A stretch of DNA of 64,000 bases from RPQJ01 sp963746325 (GTDB lineage Bacteria; Pseudomonadota; Gammaproteobacteria; Steroidobacterales; Steroidobacteraceae): assembly GCA_963746325.1 (NCBI GenBank), contig CAVVBC010000024.1, forward strand, positions 62,001 to 126,000. Reading direction: 5' to 3'. Each line of letters starts with the position of its first letter. Positions within the stretch are counted from its first letter, which is position 1. The translations under genes were made by a program, and so were the position numbers. Below, piece by piece: positions 1 through 10,114 of the stretch. Under the pieces are notes generated by a model. It did no database searches and was not told where the DNA came from. It saw only the letters and a list, made by a program, of their open reading frames with translations.

Positions 1-1101
1 CATCACCGTCACTTTGTCGCGGCCGGCCACTCGCTGCAGCGAGGCAACCGCGCGCGCGGTGAGCGCCGGATCGTTCACGACCACCGGATTGGGATCGTCG
101 CCCAGCTCGAATTCGACAGTGGCGCCCTGCGCCGCGGCGACGCCTTCTGCGGTGCGCCTGATGCTGTCGATGATCTGCGTCCGGACAGCCGGGTCGAAGG
201 TGCGGAAGGTGCCCACCATTTCAACCGAGTCGGGAATGATGTTGTTGCGGATGCCGCCCTTGATCGCGCCCACCGAGACCACCGCGGGGTAGCGCGTGAT
301 GTCGACCTGGCGGCTCACGATCGTCTGCATCGCGCCCACGATCTGCGCCGCCGTGACGATCGGATCGACGCCGTTCCAGGGCCGCGAGCCGTGGGTCTGC
401 CGGCCCTTCACGACCATCTTGAAACGGTCCGAAGCCGCCATCAGCGAGCCTTCGCGGTAGCCGATCATGCCCGTATTCAACGCCGACCACAGGTGCAGCC
501 CGAGCATGGCATCGGGCTTGGTGGTGGCGAACAGGCCTTCGTCCAGCATCAGGCTCGCGCCGCCGCGCTCGCCGTCGGGCGCGCCTTCTTCGGCCGGCTG
601 GAACACGAACATCACCGTGCCGGGCAACTCGGCCCTCATGCCCGCCAGGACTTTGGCCGCTCCCAGCAGGACAGCCGTGTGCCCGTCGTGGCCGCAGGCA
701 TGCATCACGCCCACTTTCTCGCCGCGATATTCGGCCGTTGCCACCGACTTGAACGGCACGTCCACCTGCTCGGTGACGGGCAGCGCGTCCATGTCGGCGC
801 GCAATGCGATCGTCGGGCCGGGCTTGCCGCCGCGCAGGATGCCGACCACGCCGGTGTGTGCGATGCCGGTCCGCACTTCGAGCCCCAGCGCGCGCAGTTC
901 TTCGGCCACGATCTTCGAGGTGCGGACTTCGCGGTTGCTGAGTTCAGGGTGCTGATGGAAATCGCGGCGCCAGGCGAGGACCTGCGGCATGGCAGCGGTT
1001 GCCGCAGCCTGCAGGCTGGCGTCGCTGACAGCGGCCCCGGCGGGGCTCGCCACGGTCAAGAGCCACAGCAAGGACGAAGTCACGACGACGCGTTGATTCA
1101 T
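1..1101 (-). CDS. M20D-family amidohydrolase (secreted carboxypeptidase/aminoacylase), C-terminus outside window
   Basis: The reading frame runs leftwards from an ATG at 1101 off the window edge, giving about 367 visible residues. An N-terminal hydrophobic stretch ending near an AGAA site looks like a signal peptide. M20D metal-site motifs follow: RRDFHQHPELS near residue 46, ALRADMDALP near 100, MHACGHDGHT near 134 and FQPAEEGAP near 170. The dimerisation-domain part (KGRQTHGSRPWNGVD, then GGIRNNIIPD) is also present. Family members hydrolyse N-acyl amino acids, hippurate or indole-acetyl conjugates; the substrate cannot be read here. It is divergent from the gamma-glutamyltransferase gene, 72 bases away. 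The missing end is only the window boundary. Confidence 0.9.
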   Translation of the reverse strand, partial: MNQRVVVTSSLLWLLTVASPAGAAVSDASLQAAATAAMPQVLAWRRDFHQHPELSNREVRTSKIVAEELRALGLEVRTGIAHTGVVGILRGGKPGPTIALRADMDALPVTEQVDVPFKSVATAEYRGEKVGVMHACGHDGHTAVLLGAAKVLAGMRAELPGTVMFVFQPAEEGAPDGERGGASLMLDEGLFATTKPDAMLGLHLWSALNTGMIGYREGSLMAASDRFKMVVKGRQTHGSRPWNGVDPIVTAAQIVGAMQTIVSRQVDITRYPAVVSVGAIKGGIRNNIIPDSVEMVGTFRTFDPAVRTQIIDSIRRTAEGVAAAQGATVEFELGDDPNPVVVNDPALTARAVASLQRVAGRDKVTVM

Positions 1102-1173
1102 GGTGCCGGCCCGGGTAGCAAGGAACGAAGTGCCGCAGCATACTGCACGCACCGCATCGACAGTGAGACCGCG

Positions 1174-3084
1174 ATGACCCCACGACGCACGTCGATTGCG
1201 GCCCTTGCCGCAGCGAGCCTGATCCTCATGAGCACCAGCATGCCGCCGGCCCAGGGCCAGTCCTACTCACCCGCGATCGCCCGCTCGATCGCCAAGACGC
1301 AGAAGCCGCCGCTGCACGGCCAGCACTGGATGGCGATCACCGGCAAGCCGCTCGGCGCGACGGCGGGCGCGATGATGTTCCAGCGCGGCGGCAACGCCGT
1401 CGATGCCGCGTGCGCGATGATCGCCGCGACCTCGACGATGTGGGACGTGCTGCACTGGGGCGGCGAAACCCAGGCGCTGGTGTATGACCCGCGCAGCAAG
1501 CAGGTGATCGCCATCAACGGGCTCGGCGTCGCGCCCACCGGCGCGACAGCGGAGTTCTACAAGTCCAAGGGGTTCAAGTTTCCGCCCGCCTATGGCCCGC
1601 TCGCGGCGGTGACGCCGGGCACGCCGGGCGGCCTGATCCTGATGCTGCAGGAGTTCGGCACGCTGTCACTCGCCGAGGTGCTGCAACCCGCGATCGAGCT
1701 GGCCGATGGCTACCCGATCGACGGCGAGACGGCCGACCTCATCGAGCGCTGGAAGACCAAGCTCAAGGAGTGGCCGTACTCGAAGCAGGTCATGCTGCCG
1801 CACGCGGGCGCGGAACGCGAAGCCCCGCGTGCGGGCGAAATCTTCCGCCAGCCCGATCTCGCCGCCACCCTGCGCAAGATGGTGGAGGCCGAGCAGCAGG
1901 CTCTGGCTGCCGGCAAGTCGCGCCAGGAGGCGCTGCAGGCCGCCTACGATCGCTTCTATCGTGGCGACATCGCGCAGGAATTCGTGCGTGGCACGCAGGA
2001 ACAGGGCGGCCTGATCACCCTCGCCGACCTCGCCAACTGGCGGCCGCTGATCGAGCAGCCGCTCGCGACGAAGTACCACGGCACCGACGTCTACAAGCTC
2101 GACGTGTGGACGCAGGGTCCGGCCCTGCTGCAGTCGCTCAACATCCTGGAGAACTTCCCGCTGCGCTCGCTGGGCTACAACAGCGCGAACTACATCCACA
2201 CGGTGTACCAGGCGATGAACCTCGCCTTCGCCGACCGTGATTTCTATTACGGCGACCCGTACTTCCCGCCCGCAGAACCGACGCAGGGCCTGCTGTCGAA
2301 GGAATATGCCAAGCAGCGCGCCGGAACGATCAAGCCCGACCGCAACGACGTAGCCGCGGGCCCGGGCGACCCCTATCCCTTCCAGGGCGGGAAGAATCCG
2401 TTCGCGGCCCAGCTGCAGCAGCAGCGCAAGGCCGCACTCGACGCACTCGACCGGACCGAACTCACGGCGCAGCAACTCGCGGATTTCGAAGCCGGCTTCA
2501 AGAGCGGGACCACGACCGTGATCGCCGCCGACGACAAGGGCTGGCTCGTCGCCGTGACGCCGAGCGGTGGCTGGGTGCCCGCCACCATCGCGGGCCGGAC
2601 CGGCATCGGGCTGAGCCAGCGCATGCAGTCCTTCGTGCTCGATCCGGAACTGAACCCGTTCAACGTCGTCGCACCCGGCAAGCGTCCGCGCGTGACGCTG
2701 ACCCCGAGCCTCGCGCTCAAGGACGGCAAGCCGTGGCTCGCCTTTGCCGTGCAGGGCGGCGATTCACAGGACCAGAATCTGCTGCAGTTCTTCCTCAACG
2801 TGCACGACTTCGGGATGACGCCGCAGGAAGCCGCCGAAGCCGCCAACTTCAACAGCTACCAGATGCGGGCGTCGTTCGACCAGCATGAATCGCAGCCGGG
2901 TCGCATCGTGCTGCACGCGTCGATGCCGCAATGGGTGACCCGCGAACTCATCGCGCGCGGCTACAAGCCGGAGTTCGAGGCCCGCACGTCGGGCCCGATC
3001 AACGCGATCATGGTCGACCCCGGGAACGGCTCGTTCTGGGGCGGCTCGAGCAACCACGGCGAGGATTACGGCATCGGCTGGTGA
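1174..3084 (+). CDS. ggt: gamma-glutamyltransferase family protein, exported
   Basis: 636 residues, an Ntn-hydrolase precursor that should self-cleave. The frame is open far upstream, but the ATG at 1174 begins a protein with a clear signal peptide (residues about 1-30, ending PPAQGQS), so I chose it. Early motifs HWMAITGKPLGATAGAMM and GGNAVDAACA match the large subunit. The cleavage/catalytic threonine lies in SGTTTVIAADDKG, with ACC codons from about residue 446. The C-terminal part has the Gly-rich NHGEDYGIGW end. It would cleave gamma-glutamyl bonds (glutathione or gamma-glutamyl peptides) in the periplasm. At 636 residues it is somewhat longer than typical E. coli Ggt. Several paralogous groups, such as cephalosporin acylases, share the fold. 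Confidence 0.88.
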   Translation: MTPRRTSIAALAAASLILMSTSMPPAQGQSYSPAIARSIAKTQKPPLHGQHWMAITGKPLGATAGAMMFQRGGNAVDAACAMIAATSTMWDVLHWGGETQALVYDPRSKQVIAINGLGVAPTGATAEFYKSKGFKFPPAYGPLAAVTPGTPGGLILMLQEFGTLSLAEVLQPAIELADGYPIDGETADLIERWKTKLKEWPYSKQVMLPHAGAEREAPRAGEIFRQPDLAATLRKMVEAEQQALAAGKSRQEALQAAYDRFYRGDIAQEFVRGTQEQGGLITLADLANWRPLIEQPLATKYHGTDVYKLDVWTQGPALLQSLNILENFPLRSLGYNSANYIHTVYQAMNLAFADRDFYYGDPYFPPAEPTQGLLSKEYAKQRAGTIKPDRNDVAAGPGDPYPFQGGKNPFAAQLQQQRKAALDALDRTELTAQQLADFEAGFKSGTTTVIAADDKGWLVAVTPSGGWVPATIAGRTGIGLSQRMQSFVLDPELNPFNVVAPGKRPRVTLTPSLALKDGKPWLAFAVQGGDSQDQNLLQFFLNVHDFGMTPQEAAEAANFNSYQMRASFDQHESQPGRIVLHASMPQWVTRELIARGYKPEFEARTSGPINAIMVDPGNGSFWGGSSNHGEDYGIGW

Positions 3085-3098
3085 GCACGCGTCGGCGT

Positions 3099-3122
3099 TT
3101 GTCCGACAGCAGTTTCGGACAA
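3099..3122. other. 8-bp perfect stem-loop downstream of ggt
   Basis: TTGTCCGA (3099-3106) and TCGGACAA (3115-3122) are exact inverted complements around an 8-base loop, starting 14 bases after the ggt stop. No run of T follows, so a classical intrinsic terminator is not shown. It may instead aid 3'-end formation or be an operator for the next gene. Confidence 0.35.
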
Positions 3123-3211
3123 GTCCGCCAGGGAGTGGTGGCGAAACGAACCGCCGCCAAGCGCGCTGCGCCGAAGGTGCCGCGCGCTTGGCTCGGTACT
3201 CTGGCAGCCGC

Positions 3212-3907
3212 ATGGACAGCAAGCTACTGATGCCGATCGCAATGCTGCAGGGTCTCTGGGTCCTGCAGCGCACCCAGCGCCTGGCCGCGCCGAGCGGGCG
3301 CGCCGGCCGCATCGGCCTCGGCCTCGGTGTGCCGCTGCGCGTCGTCGGTCTCGGCGATTCGATCATGGCCGGAACCGGCGTGCGCGAGCAGCGCCACTCA
3401 CTCACCGCCTGTTACGCTCGCTTGCTGCAATATCGCATGCAGCGCGACGTCGAATGGCGGGTGCACGGCCACAACGGGGCCACCTCCGCATCGGTGCTGC
3501 ATAAAGTCGCGCCCGCCGTGCCGTCCGCGCACGTGTACCTGCTGTCGGTCGGGGTCAACGACGTGACATGGGGTGTCGAGGCCGACAGGTTCACGCGCAA
3601 CCTCGAGGCACTGGTGCGATTGTTGCGACGCAAGGCACCGCGGGCCACGATCCTCTTCGGGGGGCTGCCCCCGCTCGACTGCGTCCCCGCCCTGCCCTGG
3701 CCGCTCCGGTCGATTCTCGCGCAACGCGCCCGCGAACTGCAGCAGGCGGCGACCGTGGTCGCCGCGCGCCACGAGCGCGTGTGGTGCTTCGACTTTCCGC
3801 CGACCATGCCCGCGGAGCAGTTCGCCAGCGACGGTTTCCACCCGGCGGAGGTCGCCTGCGAGCGCTGGGCCGAAGGGCTGCTGGAGCTCTGGCCGCCGGC
3901 GCACTGA
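3212..3907 (+). CDS. SGNH/GDSL-family hydrolase
   Basis: 231 residues from the ATG at 3212; an in-frame TTG at 3188 would add eight residues. The SGNH blocks are visible: GLGDSIMAGTG (block I serine) near residue 48, the Gly/Asn region HGHNGATS, then SVGVNDVTWG, and the C-terminal SDGFHPAE with the catalytic Asp-His pair. The N-terminus is weakly hydrophobic (LLMPIAMLQGLWVL) and could be a membrane anchor. Members are lipases/esterases; no substrate is evident. It ends six bases before the convergent end of the ABC permease gene. Confidence 0.8.
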   Translation: MDSKLLMPIAMLQGLWVLQRTQRLAAPSGRAGRIGLGLGVPLRVVGLGDSIMAGTGVREQRHSLTACYARLLQYRMQRDVEWRVHGHNGATSASVLHKVAPAVPSAHVYLLSVGVNDVTWGVEADRFTRNLEALVRLLRRKAPRATILFGGLPPLDCVPALPWPLRSILAQRARELQQAATVVAARHERVWCFDFPPTMPAEQFASDGFHPAEVACERWAEGLLELWPPAH

Positions 3908-3913
3908 GCCGCG

Positions 3914-5092
3914 TCAGCCCGACGTGGCCAGTTGCTCGCGGTGATACAGCCGGGCTGCGACGAACCACACGACGCCGACCACTGCGAAGGCCGCGCCAAG
4001 GTTCACCGCCCACTCGAGCGCGGTTATCGGCTCCGCGCGCAGCACGCGCAGGATCAGCTGGTTCTGCCCGAGGAACGGCACCGCCAGCATCCACAGCTGG
4101 GTGCGCACAGGCGCCACCATCAGCACCAGCGTCGGGATCATCGGCAGGAACATCAGCAGCGGCAGGTAGCCCTGCGCCTCGCGATAGCTGCGCGCGAACG
4201 CGGCCAGCGCCGTCAGCAACGTGGCGCCGAGCAGCACGATGGGCAGGATCGTCACGAACAACTGCAGCAAGCCGCCCGGCCCGACCGCGAAGGACGTATC
4301 AATGCCCCCGCTCGGCACGACCGCGAATGCCAGGCGGTAGGCAATGAGGGTGACGGCGAGCGACAGCAGCGAGAACGCCGAGGTCGCCAGGATCTTGGCG
4401 CTGATGATGGTTTCGCGTGCGACTGGCGTCGCCAGCAGCGGCTCGAGCGACTGCCGCTCCCGTTCACCCGCGGTCGAATCGATCGCGAGCTGCATGCCGC
4501 CGATGAACGCGAGCAGCAGCAACAGGTACGGCAGGATCTGCTGCGAAAGATCGAACCGGGCCGCGGGAGAGGCCACGTCGCGCGCGCCCACCTGCAGCGG
4601 ACTCGCCACCGACGGGTGGATGCCGCGCGCCACGAGCCGCAGGGTGCCCACGGTATCGCTGTAGCCGTCGAGCAGGCCGCGGGTGCGCGCCACGGCCATG
4701 CCCGAATCGAGCGGCCGCGAGCTGTCGAACACCATCTCGACGTGCGCCGGCCGGCCTGCCCGCCAGTCGGCGCCATACTGCTCGCCGATCCTGAGCACGA
4801 CCTCGTGCTCCTGGCGGCGCACGGCGGCATCGACGTCCGCGGGCGGCGCCAGCACCTCGACGTTGTGGGTACCGAGCCACGTCACCAGGTTGGGGGCATG
4901 CTCCGCGCCGACGATGGGCAGGCGCAGCGGCCCCTCGAGCTGCTGCGCCTGCTTGCGCGCACTGAGCGCATTGGTGCCCGCGAGGACGAGCGGGATCGCG
5001 AGCGGCATCACCACGAACGCAACCAGCACCATGCGGCGGTCGCGAAACGCGTCGAGCAACTCCTTGCGCAGGATCGTCCACAGCGCCCTCAT
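3914..5092 (-). CDS. ABC-2 type transporter permease, NatB-like
   Basis: 392 residues. The start codon overlaps the stop of the upstream ATPase gene (ATGA, 5089-5092), so the two are translationally coupled. The N-terminus (RALWTILRKELLDAFRDRRM) leads into a first membrane helix. A long extracytoplasmic loop follows, then a cluster of about five helices in the C-terminal half (QQILPYLLLLLAFIGGMQ, then TLIAYRLAF, FVTILPIVLLGATLL, LMFLPMIPTLVLMV). This is the layout of the NatB/YhaP ABC-2 permeases, which export sodium, lipids or drugs. The substrate is unknown. The next gene on this strand is absent, so this is a two-gene operon. Confidence 0.85.
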   Translation of the reverse strand: MRALWTILRKELLDAFRDRRMVLVAFVVMPLAIPLVLAGTNALSARKQAQQLEGPLRLPIVGAEHAPNLVTWLGTHNVEVLAPPADVDAAVRRQEHEVVLRIGEQYGADWRAGRPAHVEMVFDSSRPLDSGMAVARTRGLLDGYSDTVGTLRLVARGIHPSVASPLQVGARDVASPAARFDLSQQILPYLLLLLAFIGGMQLAIDSTAGERERQSLEPLLATPVARETIISAKILATSAFSLLSLAVTLIAYRLAFAVVPSGGIDTSFAVGPGGLLQLFVTILPIVLLGATLLTALAAFARSYREAQGYLPLLMFLPMIPTLVLMVAPVRTQLWMLAVPFLGQNQLILRVLRAEPITALEWAVNLGAAFAVVGVVWFVAARLYHREQLATSG

Positions 5093-5836
5093 GCGAAGAG
5101 CCCTTCGTCGGTGCCGATCGCCTTGACGAAGGCGTCCTCGAGGTTCGCGCAACCCGTCGCCGCACGCAGTTCGTCCGGGGTTCCATCCGCCGCGACGCGG
5201 CCCCGCGCGATGACGACGATCCGGTCACAGAGCTGCGCCACCTCCTGCATGATGTGGCTCGACAGCAGCACGCACCGACCCTCGTCGCGCAGCGCCAGCA
5301 GGAACCCGCGCAGCGACCGGGTGGTCATGACGTCGAGACCGTTGGTGGGCTCGTCCAGCAGCACGTTGCGCGGGTCGTGCACGAGTGCACGCGCAATCGC
5401 GGTCTTGGTGCGCTGGCCCTGCGAGAAAGCCCTCGGCGCGGCGCTCGATGAAGTCGTGCATCCCCAGCGCGTCGACGAGCCGCCCGGTGCGTTGCGCGAT
5501 CAGGCTGGCGTCCATCCCCTGCAGCTGGCCGAAGTATTCGATGTTCTCGCGCGCCGTGAGGCGCTTGTAGATGCCGCGGGCATCGGGCAGCACGCCGAGC
5601 CGCGCGCGCACGTGCGCGGGCTCGAGGGCAGGATCGACACCGTCGACGAGCACGCGTCCGGACTCCGGCCGCATCAGCGTGTAGAGCATGCGCAAGGTGG
5701 TCGTCTTGCCGGCGCCGTTCGGTCCCAGCAGGCCGGTGACCTGTCCGTCGCGCGCGGTGAAGCTGACGCCTGCGACGGCCTGCACGCGCCCGGTGGGCGA
5801 GGCAAAGCTCTTGTGCAAGTCCTCGACCTGGATCAT
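5089..5836 (-). CDS. ABC transporter ATP-binding protein, NatA-like, with a frameshift
   Basis: The start ATG at 5836 begins MIQVEDLHKSF. The Walker A motif is LLGPNGAGKTTT and the later half carries LLDEPTNGLDV (Walker B) and the switch-like SSHIMQE. The two halves lie in different frames. At about 5422-5428 a run of A on the plus strand appears to hold one surplus base; removing it restores FSQGQRTKTAIARAL, the signature motif. Start-to-stop length is 748 nt, one more than 249 codons. I therefore read it as one functional gene with a likely sequencing insertion. It energises the downstream permease. Confidence 0.85.
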
Positions 5837-5852
5837 CGCGCTCTCCGCAGCA

Positions 5853-7359
5853 TCAGGGCCCCCAGCCGTAGGCACCGGTGAACGGTGGCGAGTACTGCAG
5901 CTGCTCGAGGCACGCGCCATCGAGCGCGCGTGCGTCTGCCCGCGCGATGAAGTCGGCTACCAGCCGTGGAGCGCAGCCGATGCCCATGACCGTGTGACCC
6001 TGGCCGCGCAGCACGAAGTGGCGGGCATTCGGCAGCGTGGCTTGCACCTCGGTGCCGTAACGCGGCGGCGTGACCGGGTCGAGTTCACCTGAAAGCAGCA
6101 GCACGGGCCGGTCTGATTGCACGGGCTGGTGGAAGTCGGCAGGCACCGGACCCCGCGGCCACACACCACACTGCGCCTGCGTGAAGGCGACGAACTCGAC
6201 GCCGAGAAGGGTGTCGGCATCCGCCGGGTTGACACGCATCCACGGCGCATCCTCGGCACAGCTCACGGAGAGCTGCAGCGGGATGTAGATCTGCTCGCCG
6301 ATCAGCTGCTCCATCATGCGCGACTGCGCCATCAGCGTGTCGTAACGGCCACCGACGGCTTCGGCCAGCAGCATCGGCACCATGCCGAACAACTGCGGCG
6401 CGTAGGAGTAGAAGCGCACCACGGCCGTGACTGCCGCCTCGTTCAGCTCATCCTCGCGGGTTTCGTTGCTGAGCGGGTCGCGGTACGACACGCGCTGCGG
6501 CTGGTCCCGCAGGCGCTGGCGCAGTTCGTCCAGCCTGGCGCGCGGCGAGCCAAAGCGGCGCTTGCACTCGGCGTCGGCGTCGCAGCGCGCGAACTGCGCG
6601 TTGACCGCGTCCTCGAGGTTGCGGGCGTGTTCGGCGCCGAGGATCAAAGTCGGCGGCACTACGGCATCGAGCACCAGTGAGCGCACGGACGCCGGATGGC
6701 GTCGCAGATACTCGAGTCCGACGCGCGTGCCGTAGGAACCGCCGACCAGGTTGAACTGCGCGACGTCGAGCGCGCGACGCACGTCCTCCAGGTCCGCCAC
6801 GTAATCGTTGGTGGTATACGCGCGCAGGTCGACGTCCGGACCGATCTCGTCGCGGCACGCGACCGTCAGCCGCCGGGCCTCGTCGACACTGCTGGTGTCC
6901 AGTGTGCGCAGCGCCGACGGGTCGAGCGTGCGCGGGCATTCGAGGGGACGCGACCTGCCCGTGCCCCGCTGGTCCACCAGCAGCACGGATCGCTGCCGCA
7001 ACACGTCGCGGAAGGCCGGGTGCACCGTGGGAAATGCCTGCAGCGCCGACTGGCCGGGGCCTCCGGCCAGGAAGACGACGGGATCCGGCGCGGGGTTCTT
7101 CGCGACGCTCGGCACCCAGGCGATGGCGAGATCGATCTGGCGTCCGCCGGCGAGCGACGCGGTTCTCCGGGACCCGCATCGTCGCGCAACGGGCGGCGAC
7201 GGTCTGTGCCTGTCCGGACTGCGCCAGCGTGCAGGGGCTGAACGTGAGGCTGCCGTAGGTCGTCGTGACCGCGGGCAGCTCCTGCCCGGCGACAGCCAGC
7301 CCTCCCGCGAGGGCCAGGACGGGACAGACGAGAGCGCGAATGACCTGTAAGAAATGCAT
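5853..7359 (-). CDS. secreted alpha/beta-hydrolase with TAP-like C-terminal domain (proline/tripeptidyl aminopeptidase-like), with a frameshift
   Basis: About 501 residues after correction, from the ATG at 7359, preceded by a good ribosome site (GGAAGGAT). The N-terminus is a signal peptide (VLALAGGLAVAGQ). The oxyanion segment FLAGGPGQS, nucleophile elbow NLVGGSYGTR, acid SGELDPVTPP and GQGHTVM histidine are all present. The TAP-like C-terminal lid segment follows. A shift near 7158-7164 separates MRVPEN from ASLAGGRQIDLAIAW; the span is one base over a multiple of three. Family members release N-terminal residues from peptides or hydrolyse esters. It is divergent from the rhomboid gene. Confidence 0.83.
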
Positions 7360-7439
7360 CGGATCCTTCCGCACGACCGGCGCGCGCAACGTACACGGGC
7401 CCGAAGGTGTTCGCCAGCGGATTGGGCTACGATGCGACG

Positions 7440-8052
7440 ATGCACTCATCGATGCCCCCGGCCACCCGGACCCTGCTGGTCCTGAACGTGGCGATTTTCG
7501 CCCTGCAGTTCGTCATGGGTCCGTTCCTCCTGCGCTGGTTCGCGCTCTGGCCGCCGGCCTCGACTCAGTTTCCGGGTGCGCCAGGGTTCGAAGTGTGGCA
7601 ACTGCTCACGTACGGCTTCCTGCACGGCGGACTCACCCACCTGTTCTTCAACATGTTCGCGCTGTACATGTTCGGCGGCGAGATCGAGCGACTGTTCGGC
7701 ACCCGGCGGTATCGTCACCTACTACCTGGTCTGCGTGGTCGGCGCGGCGCTTGCCCAACTGGTGGTCATCAGCAACATCGACTCGCGGCCCGTCCCCACC
7801 GTGGGCGCGTCGGGCGGCGTGTTCGGCCTGCTGCTGGCCTTCGGCATGGCGTTCCCGCAGCGACGCATCATGCTGCTGTTCCCGCCGATCCCGATGCCGG
7901 CGTGGCTGTTCGTCACCCTGTACGGCTTGCTCGAGCTGTACCTTGGCGTCACCGGCTCAGGACAGGGTGTCGCGCATTTCGCGCACCTTGGCGGCATGGT
8001 GGCTGGATTCATCCTGTTGCTGCGCTGGCGGGGCGAGCGGCGCGCGCTCTGA
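7440..8052 (+). CDS. rhomboid family intramembrane serine protease, with a frameshift
   Basis: About 203 residues from the ATG at 7440. Six hydrophobic helices can be followed. The hallmark GASGGVFGLL carries the catalytic serine, FAHLGGMVAG the catalytic histidine, and HLFFNMFALYMFG the helix-2 residues. At about 7703-7714 the frame changes: FGTRR ends one frame and VTYYLVCVVG starts the next; the span is one base too long. It would cleave single-pass membrane proteins within the inner membrane. FolE follows 18 bases later on the same strand. Confidence 0.85.
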
Positions 8053-8070
8053 CCCCGGAGACCTGCTGTC

Positions 8071-8736
8071 ATGGCCGTGCATCCGAAATCGAAGACCCGT
8101 CGAAGTCGTCCCGGTATGGAAACCGCCAGGAAAGACGCCGCGCCCATCATGGAGCGCAACCAGGTCAGCCGCACCGAGGCTGAGGCCGCGATACGCACGC
8201 TGCTGCGGTGGGCCGGTGAAGACCCAGCCCGCGAAGGCCTGCTCGATACGCCGAAGCGCGTCGTCGATGCCTATACCGACTGGTTCTCGGGCTACGCCAT
8301 CGACCCGCGCGACTACCTGCTGCGCACCTTCGAAGAAACCTCCGGCTACGACGAGATGGTCGTGCTGCGCGACATCGAGTTCGAGTCGCACTGCGAGCAC
8401 CACATGGCGCCCATCATCGGGCGGGCGCACGTGGGCTACCTGCCCACGGGCAAGGTCGTCGGCATCAGCAAGCTCGCCCGCGTGGTTGACGTGTTCGCGC
8501 GCCGCTTCCAGGTGCAGGAAAAGATGACCGCCGAAATTGCCCGCTGCATCAACGACGTGCTGATGCCGCAGGGAGTGGGCGTGGTGATCGAGGCGGCGCA
8601 CGAGTGCATGACCACCCGGGGCATCCACAAGCGCGGCGTGTCGATGATCACCTCGAAGATGCTCGGCTCGTTCCGGTCGGATGCCCGCACCCGCAACGAG
8701 TTCCTGACGTTCATCGACATCCGCGACCGCCGCTGA
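8071..8736 (+). CDS. folE: GTP cyclohydrolase I
   Basis: 221 residues; catalyses GTP to 7,8-dihydroneopterin triphosphate, first step of tetrahydrofolate synthesis, in the cytoplasm. The zinc and active-site motifs are intact: ESHCEHHMAPIIGRAHVGY, the KVVGISKLARVVDVFARRFQ substrate region, and AAHECMTTRGIHK with the second zinc cysteine. The basic N-terminal extension (first about 40 residues) is poorly conserved, so an internal start such as ATG at 8116 is possible. The next gene is a folate-binding GcvT-like protein, so local folate supply may be functionally linked (inference). Confidence 0.95.
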   Translation: MAVHPKSKTRRSRPGMETARKDAAPIMERNQVSRTEAEAAIRTLLRWAGEDPAREGLLDTPKRVVDAYTDWFSGYAIDPRDYLLRTFEETSGYDEMVVLRDIEFESHCEHHMAPIIGRAHVGYLPTGKVVGISKLARVVDVFARRFQVQEKMTAEIARCINDVLMPQGVGVVIEAAHECMTTRGIHKRGVSMITSKMLGSFRSDARTRNEFLTFIDIRDRR

Positions 8737-8886
8737 GCCGGCGCCACACCAAACGCGGATTCCGCGCAAGACTGGCCGGGAAGCAGCCACTGCGGCATAT
8801 TGTCGCGCCCGGCACGGATCCAACCGTCGCGACCGGGTCGGCACCGGAGCCCCGGCGCCACGACGACGGAGCGCCGGGAGCGTCTC

Positions 8887-10113
8887 GTGCCTGCACTTTC
8901 CACCGTTCACCATCCGCTGTACCAGCTGCGCCGGACCCCGTTTCACCCGCGCACGTCCGAACTGTGCCTGCCACACAACTGGCGCCGCTGGGGCGGCTGC
9001 CTCGCCGTGGGCTCGTACGACCTCGGGCTCGACCGCGAGTACTGGGCGATCCGCAACCACGCGGCGCTGATCGACATCTCGCCGCTGATCAAATACGAGA
9101 TCACGGGCCGTGACGCGGCGCGCCTGCTGCACCGCCTGACCCCGCGCGACATCCACAAGCTGCAGGTCGGGCAGGTCTACTACACCGGCTGGTGCGACGA
9201 CGACGGCAAGCTGCTCGACGACGGCACCGTGACGCGCGTCGACGAGCAGGCCTACCGCCTGACTGCCGCCGAGCCGCAGTTGCGCTGGCTGCACATGAAC
9301 GCCGTCGGCATGGACGTGGCCATCGTCGAAGTCACCGAGCAGATGGCGGCGCTCAGCCTGCAGGGACCCAAGTCGCGCACCATCCTGAATCACGCGTGCG
9401 AGCAAGCGGTCGACCCGCTCAAGTACTTCCGCATGGCGTTCAACTCGATTGCCGGCAAACGGGTGTCCGTTTCGCGCACCGGCTACACCGGCGACCTGGG
9501 CTACGAGATCTGGATGGACGCCGCCGATGCGCTCGTCGTCTGGGACGCGCTGATGGTCGCGGGCCACGACTACGGTATCGCACCCACCGGCATCCTGGCG
9601 ATGGACATGGCGCGCGTCGAAGCCGGCCTGTTCATGCTCGACGTCGATTACACCCCGGCGAGTCACGCCTGGATCCCGGGCCAGCGGTCGTCGCCCTATG
9701 AAATGGGCCTCGGCTGGACCGTGAGCCTCGACAAGCAGGGCTACTTCGTCGGCCGCCGCGCACTGGAACGCGAGCACCGCGAAGGTTCGAGCTGGAAGAT
9801 GGTCGGCCTCGAGATCGACTGGGAGGGGCTCGAGCGCGAGTACGCCGCGGTCGGCATGCCGCCGCAGATTCCGGCCTCCGCCGTGCGCGGCAGCATTCCC
9901 ATTTACGCGGGCCCGCGGCAGGTGGGCTACGCCTCCACCAGCACGTGGTCGCCGGTGCTGAAGAAGTACATCGCGCTCGTGCACCTGCAGCGGCCGCACT
10001 TCGAGCCGGGCTCGAAGGTCGAGATCGAAGTCACCGTGGAGCACCACCGGCGGCGGTCGCCTGCGACCGTGGTCGCGCTGCCGTTCTACGAACCCGAGTG
10101 GAAGAAGAAGTAA
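8887..10113 (+). CDS. GcvT-like folate-binding aminomethyltransferase family protein
   Basis: 408 residues. I chose the GTG at 8887 because GGGAG lies just upstream and homology-like sequence begins there; the frame is open further up without family features. The GcvT core is visible: IRNHAALIDISPLIKYEI, the RLTPRDIHKLQVGQ region, SRTGYTGDLGYEIW (the folate-site signature) and GILAMDMARVEAGL. The end (ALPFYEPEWKKK) is like that of sarcosine/dimethylglycine-oxidase-associated T proteins. Known relatives transfer a one-carbon unit to tetrahydrofolate, including some O-demethylases. It is followed one base later by a flavoprotein gene, suggesting oxidation and one-carbon capture work together. 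Confidence 0.8.
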   Translation: MPALSTVHHPLYQLRRTPFHPRTSELCLPHNWRRWGGCLAVGSYDLGLDREYWAIRNHAALIDISPLIKYEITGRDAARLLHRLTPRDIHKLQVGQVYYTGWCDDDGKLLDDGTVTRVDEQAYRLTAAEPQLRWLHMNAVGMDVAIVEVTEQMAALSLQGPKSRTILNHACEQAVDPLKYFRMAFNSIAGKRVSVSRTGYTGDLGYEIWMDAADALVVWDALMVAGHDYGIAPTGILAMDMARVEAGLFMLDVDYTPASHAWIPGQRSSPYEMGLGWTVSLDKQGYFVGRRALEREHREGSSWKMVGLEIDWEGLEREYAAVGMPPQIPASAVRGSIPIYAGPRQVGYASTSTWSPVLKKYIALVHLQRPHFEPGSKVEIEVTVEHHRRRSPATVVALPFYEPEWKKK

Positions 10114-10114
10114 C

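Noticed and set aside
3932..5881. A 649-residue open frame opposite the NatAB-like genes
   Set aside because: Antisense to a clear permease and ATPase with recognised motifs; composition is typical of GC-driven shadow frames.
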